From positions 1-46,919 of the IMG/VR virus record IMGVR_UViG_3300033571_011832: a stretch of DNA of 46,919 nucleotides; one strand, given 5' to 3'. The position numbers were made by a program, and so were the translations under genes. The stretch is from a virus. Under the pieces are notes generated by a model. That model was not told the DNA's origin and did no database searches. It was given only the letters and a program-made list of their open reading frames with translations. Positions 7,643 to 15,259 of the stretch are shown piece by piece; position 1 is the first letter of the stretch, and each line of letters begins with the position of its first letter.

Positions 7643-9261
7643 TACATCACCCTGTCGTCGAGGCGGTCACGTTGGCGACCCTTGATGATCTCGTCTTCCG
7701 TAGTCCCGGCGACGGTCTCGTCGGCCATCGAATAGAAATCGGCAAGCCCGATGACTATCACGTCGATACGGTCGGGGGAAGACCCTACACCGAGCCGCGC
7801 CTTGAGCATCTTCTTACTCTCAACCCGGATTTTCTGGTTTTCCATAACCTCGTACTTGAGCGTAGCGGCCTGGGCCGGTAGCTCCTCGTCCGGTGGGATA
7901 TGGCACAAGCCCTGTTCGAACAGGCGGCGCACCTTCCAGAAGTCCCGCGCGCGGCGGTTCAGGAACATACGGATTTCGTCATCCGGGTCCACCCCTGCCA
8001 CCAGACCCTTACCGCCGTTATAGGCGGTGACGGCGCGGCCAAAGCCGCCCTGGTTCTCGCCTTCCGCTGCGGGGTCCATCCGCAGGATGTCGATCACGCC
8101 GCCGCCGACGCCCGGCTCGTCAACCCGGATGTCGAGCACAGGGATACCCTGCTCCTCCCAATACTGGCACTCCAAGTCGATCAGCGACGCGGTTTCCCAG
8201 GTAGAGGTCTTCGGGTAAGCCTCAAGCTTGATGACGTGGCCCTTGCGGACCACACAGATCGTGGTCTCGTCGTCACCGTAACGGGCAGGGTCGCACGCGA
8301 TGATGACGCCATCCGCGATGGGGTCGAAGTGCGGTAGCTCGACCTGCTGCGCCATGAGCGCCCACGCGAGTGGGATGACGGCGGTGTCGTCGAGCTTCGG
8401 GAAGACGCCGCGCACGCGCACGTCGTAGATCGCGCCCTTGCCGTACTTGCGCGCGATGTTGCGGCGATACTTCTCGGACACGCGGTTTGAGACGTACACC
8501 TTGCCGTCTTCCGCGCCGAACTGCGTCTCTCCGTCGCCGCTGAGCGTGTAGCGCGCGTAGAGGTCTTTGTTCTTGTTGAATGCGTCGTACAGTTCGCCCG
8601 ACGTGAAGTTCGGGTTTCCCATCATTACGAGCTTGCTCTCGCCGCCAGACTTACCGGCGTCGGAGAGCGCACCTTCCATGACCTCGAACACCGGAGCGGG
8701 AACACCCGACGCTTCGTCGATGATAATCATCAGATAGGTGTTGTGGAAACCTTGGACGTTCTCTGGTTTGTTCGAGGTTCGGCCAACGGCGAACCAATCC
8801 ATCGGCGCGGCTTTGCAGCGAATGTGCTCACTCGACAGAGTGAACATATTCTTGAAGCGGTCGTTCATCTTGCCGTGCCACTTCGAGAACTCCGGCCACA
8901 GCACGTCGCGCAACTGAGCTTGCACCGGCGCGGTCGCGAGCACGCGCGACATCGGGCGGGTCATCAAGAAAATCCAGCCCATCCACGAGAGCACGGTGGT
9001 CTTACCCGTACCGTGCGCCGACTTACCGGCGAGGCGGTCTTCGCCGTTGACGAACACGTCGTTGAGCATGTCGCCCTGGTAGTCCTCCGGCGTCGCGCCG
9101 AAGATGTCCTTCACCGCCTGCACAGGGTTCTGGCCCCATTCAAGGAGCGCGAGTTCCAAGTCGCTCAAATCCTTCGGCGTCGCGGCCACGAGCGGTGGCG
9201 GCGGTGGCGCGAGGATCAGCTTCTTCTCGGTCTCGCCTATGATGATCGGCTTACGTGTCAT
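7642..9261 (-). CDS. terL: Terminase large subunit
   Basis: This 539-residue ATPase-nuclease drives DNA into the prohead. The Walker A motif is GKSAHGTGKTT (about residues 79-89). Walker B is YLMIIIDEAS with Asp182 and Glu183. The nuclease domain begins with VIIACDPARYGDDE, whose first Asp is a likely metal ligand, and continues with DEPGVGGGV. Length and domain order are those of a complete terminase. The start overlaps the end of the putative small subunit gene, and the last base is shared with the portal start. Confidence 0.95.
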   Translation of the reverse strand: MTRKPIIIGETEKKLILAPPPPPLVAATPKDLSDLELALLEWGQNPVQAVKDIFGATPEDYQGDMLNDVFVNGEDRLAGKSAHGTGKTTVLSWMGWIFLMTRPMSRVLATAPVQAQLRDVLWPEFSKWHGKMNDRFKNMFTLSSEHIRCKAAPMDWFAVGRTSNKPENVQGFHNTYLMIIIDEASGVPAPVFEVMEGALSDAGKSGGESKLVMMGNPNFTSGELYDAFNKNKDLYARYTLSGDGETQFGAEDGKVYVSNRVSEKYRRNIARKYGKGAIYDVRVRGVFPKLDDTAVIPLAWALMAQQVELPHFDPIADGVIIACDPARYGDDETTICVVRKGHVIKLEAYPKTSTWETASLIDLECQYWEEQGIPVLDIRVDEPGVGGGVIDILRMDPAAEGENQGGFGRAVTAYNGGKGLVAGVDPDDEIRMFLNRRARDFWKVRRLFEQGLCHIPPDEELPAQAATLKYEVMENQKIRVESKKMLKARLGVGSSPDRIDVIVIGLADFYSMADETVAGTTEDEIIKGRQRDRLDDRVM

Positions 9262-9853
9262 CTTCTACCAGAGCGCTTTCTTCGTAACTAGGGCCTCGTG
9301 TCTCGGATTTCGCCTCGATGAAGCGTGCGCCGTCCATGCGTGCGCGCGCGAGTGACGCGGCGCGTTCGACGGCGGCGAGGAAGCCGATAGGGTCGTCCTT
9401 CGACATTTCGTCCGCATCCTTGCCCTTCGCCTTACGCGGCGACGACGGAGGTAGCACGCGGTCCATGAGCTTGTGCAGAATTTTCATCCGCTCGCGCGTC
9501 GAGACTTGGACGTAGGCGACCTTCACACCGCCGCCCGCCTGCGGCACGTACACCGGGATCGACATACCGCTTACGATGGCGTTCGCCATGCCGATGGGAT
9601 CGACCTCTTGCTGGATGCGCAGGATGTCATCCTCGTAGGTCGGGACGCCGCCACCGGCCTTGCGGCACTCCTCCTCGATAATCTCGCGCGCGGTGCGGTT
9701 CTCCGCGAAGTGCATACGCACGCCGGGCGGGACGAAGACGGCAGGGGTGAGCGGTCGAAGCTCGCCGTCGAGCGCGAGTTCGAGCGTCTTGAGCGCGGTG
9801 CCGACCAGCTTCTTCGCTTCGTCGTCGGGGAGTAGGTCTTCTTCGTCGTCCAT
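9251..9853 (-). CDS. Putative terminase small subunit
   Basis: This 200-residue charged protein starts MDDEEDLLPDDEAKKLVGTAL. Its middle (FAENRTAREIIEEECRKAGG) could form a helix-turn-helix, and a Lys-rich linker follows (SSPRKAKGKDADEMSKDD). It overlaps the large terminase start by 11 bases. Position, size and charge suggest the DNA-recognition subunit, but I see no diagnostic family motif. ATG at 9853 is preferred over an in-frame TTG at 9874, which lies inside the repeat element just upstream. That element could be its recognition or control site. Confidence 0.6.
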   Translation of the reverse strand: MDDEEDLLPDDEAKKLVGTALKTLELALDGELRPLTPAVFVPPGVRMHFAENRTAREIIEEECRKAGGGVPTYEDDILRIQQEVDPIGMANAIVSGMSIPVYVPQAGGGVKVAYVQVSTRERMKILHKLMDRVLPPSSPRKAKGKDADEMSKDDPIGFLAAVERAASLARARMDGARFIEAKSETRGPSYEESALVEDDT

Positions 9854-9864
9854 CCGGCATTTTC

Positions 9865-9951
9865 CAAAATACAATAAGAGGGGGCTCAGTCGGGAGTTTT
9901 GAAGTTACACACCGTAACTTCAAAGTCGCGGCCATTAGGCTCTCTTATTGT
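9865..9951. repeat. Palindromic intergenic element, copy A
   Basis: The centre is a perfect 11-bp inverted repeat, TTTGAAGTTAC/GTAACTTCAAA, with a 5-base spacer (9898-9924). It is flanked by inverted copies of ACAATAAGAG (9871-9880) and CTCTTATTGT (9942-9951). Bases 9865-9885 match bases 15392-15412 exactly over 21 bp in inverted orientation. The element fills the gap upstream of the putative small terminase gene. It could be an operator, a packaging signal or a small mobile palindrome. Confidence 0.85.
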
Positions 9952-10727
9952 TCCAGCGCATCGTCCACACTCAAATACCCTGCCGTTGGAGAAAACTTCT
10001 CGTATCCGGCGAGTGTTAATATCGGCCTGACCCTATCAGCATAGCGTGATCGAGGCAACGCGCGACGGTGGCGGTCCATCATCACGAACTCGTCCTTCAC
10101 ATATTCGGTGCCGCAGTCGAGCCATTCGCGGAGAAGCGAGTGGCGAATTTCGAGGACTTCGCACACGTCCGTGCCGAACTCGTGCCCCGCGACGCGCATC
10201 CCGCGTAGCAGGTGCCTGACCCGTTCCGGCCCGAAGACATACGCCTCTCGCTGCGCTACCTGCCACTTCTTCGACGACCGGCGCAGACGCCAGTCGATCT
10301 CAAAATAGTCGGCGTCGGCGGGCGGCGGGCCGTGTAGCTCGTCGCACCTCTCGACGGGACCGAACTGGAACATGAACTTGTCGCTGTCGATTTCGGGGGT
10401 GTATCCACGGAACAGCTTTTCGAGGCCCACCGGCGAGGCTTCGAGGATACAGGATGCGCGGTGGAAGATGTCGCGCACAGTCGTGTGCGTCGGCACCGGG
10501 AAGCGCCACGCGACAGCCTTCTGCCCGAGGTCGGGCACAGAGCGCTTGAACAGTTTGTAGCCCTCGCCGTTCGCCACATACGCAGTGCAGCGAATGCGCT
10601 CCGGGTCGATCTCACCAGCGAGAAGATCGCGGCGCGCGCCTGGGTACTCTGTCAGAAAATTGATGTCTTTTTCTGACACCCAAGCGTGCCACTCAGCCCG
10701 CAAGTGGTCCTTCGTAATCGTATCCAT
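9945..10727 (-). CDS. Hypothetical protein, 260 residues
   Basis: This protein is not recognised. It is soluble, basic and rich in Arg, with a Trp-containing N-terminus (LRAEWHAWVSEKDINFL) and a C-terminal tract FVMMDRHRRALPRSRYADRVRP. There is no membrane segment or clear catalytic motif. The start overlaps the end of the next upstream gene by 35 bases, and the stop codon lies inside the right arm of the palindromic element. Codon usage matches the head genes. Confidence 0.7.
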   Translation of the reverse strand: MDTITKDHLRAEWHAWVSEKDINFLTEYPGARRDLLAGEIDPERIRCTAYVANGEGYKLFKRSVPDLGQKAVAWRFPVPTHTTVRDIFHRASCILEASPVGLEKLFRGYTPEIDSDKFMFQFGPVERCDELHGPPPADADYFEIDWRLRRSSKKWQVAQREAYVFGPERVRHLLRGMRVAGHEFGTDVCEVLEIRHSLLREWLDCGTEYVKDEFVMMDRHRRALPRSRYADRVRPILTLAGYEKFSPTAGYLSVDDALEQ

Positions 10728-11064
10728 AGTGTGTATGTAGCTCCATCACTGCGTAATAGTGTTTTGTGTCGATCTCACCAATCGCAGCAGAATAAAGCTC
10801 ACCACACCTACCGTCTTCAATATACTCGTGTGCCTCTTCCCACGCCTTATTTATGTAATAGACGCGGAGCGTAGCAAGCCAGTAGTTGAAGTAAGCGAAC
10901 TTAATAGCGCGTTCTTGCCGTGGTCTAAACTCCCGCATTTCAGGAGCGACCATTTCTTCCGGCGACGGAAAATCAAAAAGGTATTGATCCGCGCGATCAA
11001 GCCAACAGTGCAACGCCGAAGGAAACTGATCCCTCGACGTTGCCGGAAATGCTACATCTGACAT
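10693..11064 (-). CDS. Hypothetical protein, 123 residues
   Basis: This protein is not recognised. It is rich in aromatic and acidic residues (KFAYFNYWLATLRVYYINKAWEEAHEYI), which suggests a compact helical protein. It ends with a Tyr/Gly tail (HYGYDYEGPLAG). It has no signal or membrane segment. The ATG follows the upstream stop after three bases and has only a weak ribosome site, so translation is probably coupled. Confidence 0.7.
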   Translation of the reverse strand: MSDVAFPATSRDQFPSALHCWLDRADQYLFDFPSPEEMVAPEMREFRPRQERAIKFAYFNYWLATLRVYYINKAWEEAHEYIEDGRCGELYSAAIGEIDTKHYYAVMELHTHYGYDYEGPLAG

Positions 11065-11067
11065 GGC

Positions 11068-11439
11068 TTACACCACGTCGATGTTCGGGGCTCTTTCTTT
11101 GGTTTCAGAAGTGACGACCGTGGTCGCCTCGGCGGCATCGGCACCAGGCAACACGCCGCGAGCGGCGAGGTAGCGCTGGAAGCCACTGAACACCTTCGGG
11201 CCGACGCCGCGCGCGGTGCGGATCGTTTCGAGTTGTTCGGCGCTAAGCGTGAACAGTTGCTCGAAGCTCGTGACGCGAAGTCCGACGAGCGCCTTGCAGG
11301 TGTTCTTGCGACCGAAGCCGAAGCCGTTGTCGAGCATGTCCGGTTCGACGTATTGCGTGACGAAGCGTTCGGACTTCGCCTCTCGGTTCTCGAACTTGGC
11401 CCTGCCAGCTTCGAGCATCTTCTTGAAAATTGCGAGCAT
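11068..11439 (-). CDS. Small protein with a helix-hairpin-helix-like region
   Basis: This 123-residue protein has a basic helical N-terminus. Residues about 55-95 (LRVTSFEQLFTLSAEQLETIRTARGVGPKVFSGFQRYL) resemble a helix-hairpin-helix DNA-binding module, with the GVGPK turn in place of the usual GIGxK. A Thr/Glu-rich tail follows. It might bind DNA non-specifically. The domain call is by eye only. It lies nine bases after the HD phosphohydrolase gene in the same orientation. Confidence 0.65.
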   Translation of the reverse strand: MLAIFKKMLEAGRAKFENREAKSERFVTQYVEPDMLDNGFGFGRKNTCKALVGLRVTSFEQLFTLSAEQLETIRTARGVGPKVFSGFQRYLAARGVLPGADAAEATTVVTSETKERAPNIDVV

Positions 11440-11448
11440 GTCTTTCTC

Positions 11449-12006
11449 CTATAAAACCATCGCCGCGTGGTCGAGAAACAGGATCGCGGCGGCGTCGCGG
11501 TCCAGAATTGTGTCGAGCCACCGGCCTTTCGGCACGGTCCACCTGTCGAGATCGGCAGGGAAGCCGTATTCGGGGTTGATGGCCCACCGCGCGTCGGGAT
11601 GCAAGTGCTCCCGCGCCTCGGTGACGAGCATGAAGGTGTCGGCCTCCTTGACGATCTCCGGCAGCGGCCAGTCGAAGTCGAACTTCGTGGCGATGGCCGA
11701 CATCAGGCTGTGCTCGAACGGGTAGTATTGCGGCATCTGCACCTTGAGCGGTCGCGCCACGTCGCGCAGGATGAACTCGCTCGCATCGTGGAACAGCGCG
11801 GTGCGCTGATCGCGGAGAGTGCCGCCGAGGGCTTCGACAACGAGCTTCACGTTGACGCTGTGCTGCGCCACGCTCATGTCCATCTGCCCCGCGAAGCGCA
11901 GTTCGCACGCGAGACCAAACACGATGTCTTCGAGTAGAATGTGATCCGGGTCGGGGTTCACAAAGTCGAGCAGCTTACCGCTGCGCGTAGCAAGGCACGT
12001 CTTCAT
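11449..12006 (-). CDS. HD-domain phosphohydrolase (YfbR/DatZ-like)
   Basis: This 185-residue protein has the HD metal-binding pattern: His49 in SVAQHSVNV, His73-Asp74 in ALFHDASEFILRDV, and a later Asp in KEADTFML near residue 133. This is the YfbR-type group, which removes phosphate from deoxynucleotides. In phages with 2-aminoadenine DNA the related DatZ destroys dATP. AAGGAG stands before the ATG. Two other nucleotide-pool enzymes occur at 28.9-30.1 kb. The substrate cannot be told from the sequence. Confidence 0.87.
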   Translation of the reverse strand: MKTCLATRSGKLLDFVNPDPDHILLEDIVFGLACELRFAGQMDMSVAQHSVNVKLVVEALGGTLRDQRTALFHDASEFILRDVARPLKVQMPQYYPFEHSLMSAIATKFDFDWPLPEIVKEADTFMLVTEAREHLHPDARWAINPEYGFPADLDRWTVPKGRWLDTILDRDAAAILFLDHAAMVL

Positions 12007-12007
12007 T

Positions 12008-12265
12008 TTAGCTCCTTACCGGATGAACCCGGAAGCCCTTCGTGAAGTGGTAGCGCACGTCGTAGAGCGCACCGTCCACCATATTCTTGAGGATGCGCTT
12101 CGGCACGCCGATACTCGCGAGGAAGGTTTTCGTGCCTCGCATTTCGGGTGTGGAGCGTCTGTTGGCTGTGCCTCGGGCCTCGGTGATCTTGTGCGCGCCG
12201 ACGCGGTTCTTCTTCGTCACGAAGCCGACGCCCTGCTGGCGGATCAATGTGCGTCTCATTCCCAT
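12008..12265 (-). CDS. Small basic hypothetical protein, 85 residues
   Basis: This protein is not recognised. It is strongly basic (MGMRRTLIRQQGVGFVTKKNRVGAHK) and has no membrane segment or Cys clusters. GGGAG lies upstream of the ATG, and the upstream stop lies immediately before it. It sits in a run of closely packed small genes that ends with the HD phosphohydrolase. A nucleic-acid-binding role would fit its charge but is a guess. Confidence 0.65.
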   Translation of the reverse strand: MGMRRTLIRQQGVGFVTKKNRVGAHKITEARGTANRRSTPEMRGTKTFLASIGVPKRILKNMVDGALYDVRYHFTKGFRVHPVRS

Positions 12266-12266
12266 G

Positions 12267-12467
12267 TCAATTCTCCCTTATGCGCTTCATGTACTTCACG
12301 AGGTCTTCCGCCTCTGCCGCCGCGAGGATCAGCGCATCACGCACCGTCTCCATCGTGGCAATACCAATCCTGCGCCGCACGAGCGCGAGCACCAAACACC
12401 CGCTGGCGACGCCTATGTACTTCCAGATCGTCTCGGCTCGCGCCTCGATGTGCTGCGAAGGCGTCAC
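12267..12467 (-). CDS. Small protein with one hydrophobic segment, 66 residues
   Basis: The longest frame begins at 12557, but its first 30 residues are a shadow of the upstream gene. I chose GTG at 12467 because it overlaps the upstream TGA (GTGA) and gives a sensible protein, VTPSQHIEARAETIWKYIG. It has one weak hydrophobic stretch (VASGCLVLALV) and a charged C-terminal helix. Function is unknown; it is probably co-translated with the membrane protein before it. Confidence 0.65.
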   Translation of the reverse strand: MTPSQHIEARAETIWKYIGVASGCLVLALVRRRIGIATMETVRDALILAAAEAEDLVKYMKRIREN

Positions 12468-12643
12468 TGCTTTTCCCAAAACTTCGGGCGGATGACGTTG
12501 TTGCGCGGGCGCTTGAAACGGTTCACCAGCCACGCGAGACCGAGGATCACCCCACACGTTCCGAGGCCGAGGGCCAGGAAGGTAAGAAAAACACCAGCAA
12601 CGATCCCTGCCGTGGCGGCAAGGTAGTCATAGAACACTTCCAT
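12464..12643 (-). CDS. Small membrane protein, 59 residues
   Basis: This gene starts with ATG at 12643 and ends at a TGA that overlaps the next start. Residues about 8-42 (LAATAGIVAGVFLTFLALGL, then GTCGVILGLAWLV) could form one long or two short membrane helices, and a basic tail follows (NRFKRPRNNVIRPKFWEKQ). The positive C-terminus suggests it faces the cytoplasm. No family is recognised, and a role in lysis or exclusion cannot be judged. Confidence 0.7.
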   Translation of the reverse strand: MEVFYDYLAATAGIVAGVFLTFLALGLGTCGVILGLAWLVNRFKRPRNNVIRPKFWEKQ

Positions 12644-12649
12644 CGGTTT

Positions 12650-13084
12650 CTACCCTTTCTTCGCGGTTCGAGACCTTTTAACCGGCTTGGCCGGTTCAAC
12701 ACCAGTGGTCATTTTGTCGCGGTGCGTTTTCCGCTTCATAGAACGCTTATGTGATCGAATGCGGTGGCAATTAGAACAGACGACATCGCACTTCTCGATT
12801 TCCTTGAGCACGCGGGGCAGGGACACGCAGTTACTCAGCATCTTCGATATGTCCTGCGTCTTCTTCCCGCGCTCCTCAATATGGTCAAAATCCATGCAGT
12901 AGTGCGGGAAGCTCTGCTGGCAATCACTGCATGGATGGTTTTCCTTGTACGCATGGACGACGGCGATAACCTCGACGCGATGGCGCTTGGTCTGTTGCCG
13001 ACGCCATTTGACGTACTTCTCCTTGTTCGCCGCATAGAAGCGGCGTGCGGCGGCCCGCTGTTCTTCTTTGCTCGCGTAAGGCAT
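12650..13084 (-). CDS. HNH endonuclease
   Basis: This 144-residue protein has a classic HNH layout with a structural zinc ribbon: Cys52-x2-Cys55 (PCSDCQ), Asp67-His68 in MDFDHIE, and Cys103-x2-Cys106-His107 (CSNCHRIRSHKR). The N-terminus is basic and helical and the tail is Lys/Arg-rich. Such free-standing HNH proteins may act as homing endonucleases or help the terminase. This one is 3.4 kb upstream of the terminase among accessory genes, which favours homing or host-DNA cutting. The enzyme class is clear and its role is inferred. Confidence 0.9.
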   Translation of the reverse strand: MPYASKEEQRAAARRFYAANKEKYVKWRRQQTKRHRVEVIAVVHAYKENHPCSDCQQSFPHYCMDFDHIEERGKKTQDISKMLSNCVSLPRVLKEIEKCDVVCSNCHRIRSHKRSMKRKTHRDKMTTGVEPAKPVKRSRTAKKG

Positions 13085-13110
13085 AGCGGGACACTAGCTG
13101 TAGCGTGCCG

Positions 13111-13347
13111 CTATTTCAACTCGTCGATGACTTGCTGACCGCGAAGGCGAGCGATTTCGAGATCGCGCTCAGCGAGCTTCACCTTCAACTCACCGTGAGC
13201 AATACCGAGTTCGACGAACTCGCGTTTCAGTTCGCGAAGCTCGGTACGCGCGGCAACAAGCTGCTCGAAGATTTCGACGACGCGCGCCTGCTCGTGCAGC
13301 AACTCGTACTTGAGGTTCGTGAGTTGGGTTGGTTTACGCTTTGCCAT
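13111..13347 (-). CDS. Small coiled-coil protein, 78 residues
   Basis: Almost the whole protein from residue 10 on is a heptad-patterned helix (LLHEQARVVEIFEQLVAARTELRELKREF), which predicts a coiled-coil dimer or a partner-binding rod. The start follows the upstream stop by three bases with GGGGTAAG before it. No catalytic residues are visible. Function is unknown. Confidence 0.7.
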   Translation of the reverse strand: MAKRKPTQLTNLKYELLHEQARVVEIFEQLVAARTELRELKREFVELGIAHGELKVKLAERDLEIARLRGQQVIDELK

Positions 13348-13350
13348 GAC

Positions 13351-13698
13351 TTACCCCTGAAACTGGCCGAGGCTACGGCCTTCGTTAACGCTGATCTCGA
13401 CCCCTGCCGCTTCGCTGTCGTAGCGCTGCATCCAGATGGTCTCGCCGTCGTAGCGATAGCCGAACCACATCGACTGCGTAGCCATAGCGAGCAGCGACGC
13501 GATCTGGACGGGGCTCTCCAAGACGGGCAGGGCTTGGCCTGCGTCGTCAACGATGATGCCGTTCGCCCAAGCCGGAAGCTGAGCGCGCGTAACGAGACCG
13601 GGCGGCGGTGCCATGAAGCGAGCTACAGAGCGAGGCGTGAGATAGCACTCCTCGACCTTGCCGTCCTCGTTGCGCATGTGAACGATAAAGCTGCTCAT
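13351..13698 (-). CDS. Hypothetical protein, duplicated family, full-length copy
   Basis: This 115-residue protein starts MSSFIVHMRNEDGKVEECYLTPRSVARFMAPP. The next upstream gene (13700-13978) encodes a clear paralogue of its first 80 residues, and the DNA around both starts is nearly identical. The C-terminus (FGYRYDGETIWMQRYDSEAAGVEI) is present only here. The start overlaps a TGA in another frame as ATGA, a relic of the original junction with the gene at 13975-14193. Function is unknown. Confidence 0.75.
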   Translation of the reverse strand: MSSFIVHMRNEDGKVEECYLTPRSVARFMAPPPGLVTRAQLPAWANGIIVDDAGQALPVLESPVQIASLLAMATQSMWFGYRYDGETIWMQRYDSEAAGVEISVNEGRSLGQFQG

Positions 13699-14015
13699 TT
13701 TACTTTCTCCACTTGCTCATAGCGTTCGATGAAGATGTGCAGAACCACATCGGCTGCGTGGTCATCGCGAGCAGCGCGGCGATCTGGCCGGGGGCCTCCA
13801 AGACGGGCAGGGCTGTGCCGTATGGATCGACGACGATGGTCTTCGCCAACGCCGGGATTTGCCCAGCGGCGACGAGGTTCTTCGGCGGTGCCATAAAGCG
13901 CGCGACCGACTGCGGCGTGAGGAAGCAATCCTCTGGTGTGCCTTCGTCGTTCAACACGTGGACCATAAAGCTGCTCATTTTACTTTCTCCACTTTCTCAT
14001 AGCGCTCGATGAAGA
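13697..14015 (-). repeat. Local tandem duplication, unit about 279 bp
   Basis: Bases 13697-13732 match bases 13976-14011 with two mismatches. They carry the end of one gene (peptide IFIERYEKVEKVK) and the start of the next (MSSF). Between them the encoded proteins are homologous to the adjacent gene, so one unit was copied head to tail. The join near 13731-13733 truncates the upstream MSSF copy. Confidence 0.85.
13700..13978 (-). CDS. Truncated paralogue of the adjacent gene, 92 residues
   Basis: Residues 1-78 (MSSFMVHVLNDEGTPEDCFLTPQSVARFMAPPKNL) parallel the downstream 115-residue protein. Homology stops at PMWF, where the duplication join enters a copy of a neighbouring gene in another frame. 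The last 14 residues (CTSSSNAMSKWRK) are therefore junk sequence. The ATG overlaps the upstream TGA (ATGA). The protein may be partly functional or a decaying duplicate; the paralogues have diverged clearly in sequence, so the event is not recent. Confidence 0.7.
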   Translation of the reverse strand: MSSFMVHVLNDEGTPEDCFLTPQSVARFMAPPKNLVAAGQIPALAKTIVVDPYGTALPVLEAPGQIAALLAMTTQPMWFCTSSSNAMSKWRK

Positions 14016-14193
14016 TGTGGCGCTGCACGTACCGTATCTTCGTCGCGTAGAAGCGTTCTTCAACACCGTTCTCGTCGCACGCGACAACCGCGTACTCTTT
14101 GTCGCTCACCAAGATCACCTTGACGAACTCGACAACCCACTCTTTGCATGGAGAGAGGCGACGATAGACATCGCCAACTTGTGTGCCGTTCAT
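13975..14193 (-). CDS. Small hypothetical protein, 72 residues
   Basis: The sequence MNGTQVGDVYRRLSPCKEWVVEFVKVILVSDKEYAVVACDENGVEERFY suggests a small beta barrel (alternating strands and charged turns). The C-terminal peptide HIFIERYEKVEKVK is repeated in a different frame at 13697-13735 as part of the local duplication. AAAGAGAGA precedes the ATG, and the stop is coupled to the next start. Function is unknown. Confidence 0.7.
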   Translation of the reverse strand: MNGTQVGDVYRRLSPCKEWVVEFVKVILVSDKEYAVVACDENGVEERFYATKIRYVQRHIFIERYEKVEKVK

Positions 14194-14351
14194 CGCGTTC
14201 TCTCTTTCTCTATCCGGGGCGACGGGGTTTCGGCCCGCCGCCAGCCTTTTCCGCAGTGCGCAGCGCGGGCAGGCTTTTCAATCCGTGAGGCGAGACCCTG
14301 CCATAGCTACGCGCGGCGCGCAACTGTGGCGGGATGTCACATACCGCTCGA
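14194..14351. other. Short spacer without a convincing gene
   Basis: A 25-codon minus-strand frame starts at an ATGA overlap with the upstream gene (ATG near 14355) and ends near 14278. It has no supporting features. The rest of this spacer shows no strong hairpin or repeat. Confidence 0.4.
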
Positions 14352-14552
14352 TCATTCGACGCCGCCTTTACCCGTGCGGGGCCGCGACCAGTAGCAACCG
14401 TGCCCGATGTTCGTTCCCCGCATAAAGCGCGGCGGGTAGAACCGAATTTCCCTACGCGGTGCCTCGGGTATCTTCTTCACCTCGACGGGTGGCTTCGGTG
14501 TCTTCTGTGTCTCCACGAGTTCGACCCTAGCAGCGTGGGCAGGGGTGTCCAT
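14352..14552 (-). CDS. Small Pro/Arg-rich hypothetical protein, 66 residues
   Basis: The product starts MDTPAHAARVELVETQKTPKPPVEVKKIPEAPRRE and is basic and Pro-rich, so probably extended. GAGG precedes the ATG and the gene follows a well-supported small gene after six bases. The composition could also arise by chance in GC-rich DNA, so confidence is moderate. Confidence 0.5.
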   Translation of the reverse strand: MDTPAHAARVELVETQKTPKPPVEVKKIPEAPRREIRFYPPRFMRGTNIGHGCYWSRPRTGKGGVE

Positions 14553-14558
14553 GCGACA

Positions 14559-14738
14559 TCACGCCTCATACTCGGGCACGCACCGCGCCGACATGAAAAC
14601 CGCGCCACGCAGGGGAGGCGGTCGAAGGTTCAGGTCACGAGCTACAGCTTCGCACGCCCTGCCGCTCTGGAACTCCTGCCGTATCTCCCTCGGGCCTTCG
14701 GCTGTCATCAGCCAGACGATCACGATCCACACATTCAT
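14559..14738 (-). CDS. Small membrane-associated protein, 59 residues
   Basis: The frame is open from 14813, but AAGGAG lies just before ATG at 14738, and the upstream part overlaps a large inverted repeat. The chosen product starts MNVWIVIVWLMTAEGPREI: a hydrophobic N-terminal segment that could be an anchor or signal, then a charged domain with two Cys residues (GRACEAV, SARCVPE). Secreted or inner-membrane topologies are both possible. No family is recognised. Confidence 0.65.
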   Translation of the reverse strand: MNVWIVIVWLMTAEGPREIRQEFQSGRACEAVARDLNLRPPPLRGAVFMSARCVPEYEA

Positions 14739-14811
14739 GGCCGATCTCCTTCGAGAGCCACGTTGGCGCGGTTTTTCGGGACTTACAACGGGCTGAGTGT
14801 CGCAGGGGTGC

Positions 14812-14879
14812 AAAAACGACCTCTATACGAGGCACGAGACCCGAAATGCGGTGATTTGACCCGTATAAGAGGCGTTTTT
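14812..14879. terminator. Large imperfect inverted repeat, likely bidirectional terminator
   Basis: The left arm 14812-14829 (AAAAACGACCTCTATACG) and right arm 14862-14879 (CGTATAAGAGGCGTTTTT) pair over 17 positions with two single-base bulges. Each arm ends in a run that becomes five Us on the exiting strand. The loop of 32 bases is longer than usual, which lowers confidence. It would end minus-strand transcripts from the island before the 14738 gene. Confidence 0.6.
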
Positions 14880-15259
14880 CGTGGTTCGGGCCTTGGGTTT
14901 CTGGGATTTTTTCTGTGCGATTTTAGAAAACGCAGTCCTCGCTCCTAGATACCTAGGCGGAGACCCACACGGCAAAATTAACCACGCCGCAAAAACCACC
15001 GGCGGCCCATGGTTAACAAGTAAAGGCAAGTAATCCCGAGACACAATACATGAGACACATTGCCACACATCTTGTGTTTCGTGTTTCGTGTCTTGGGGTG
15101 TGCTGCACCTATACTTGAGACACGAGACAAGGGGCGCGGAATACTAGGGGCAGGGCTTGGGATGGCGTGCATCGGGGTTTGGGTCTCGGGTTTCGTGTAT
15201 AGAGAGCGTCTATGGATGAGGGGTGGACCTATAGACGGGGGCAGGGGGAGCGACAAATT

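Noticed and set aside
6287-7735. Plus-strand 482-codon frame opposite the portal gene
   Set aside because: It is a shadow of the portal. The Val/Asp/Leu-rich sequence has no known domain.
14823-15256. Small frames in the gene-free region near 15 kb
   Set aside because: They cross the large inverted repeat, have Cys/Pro/Ser-rich low-quality sequences, and lack ribosome sites.
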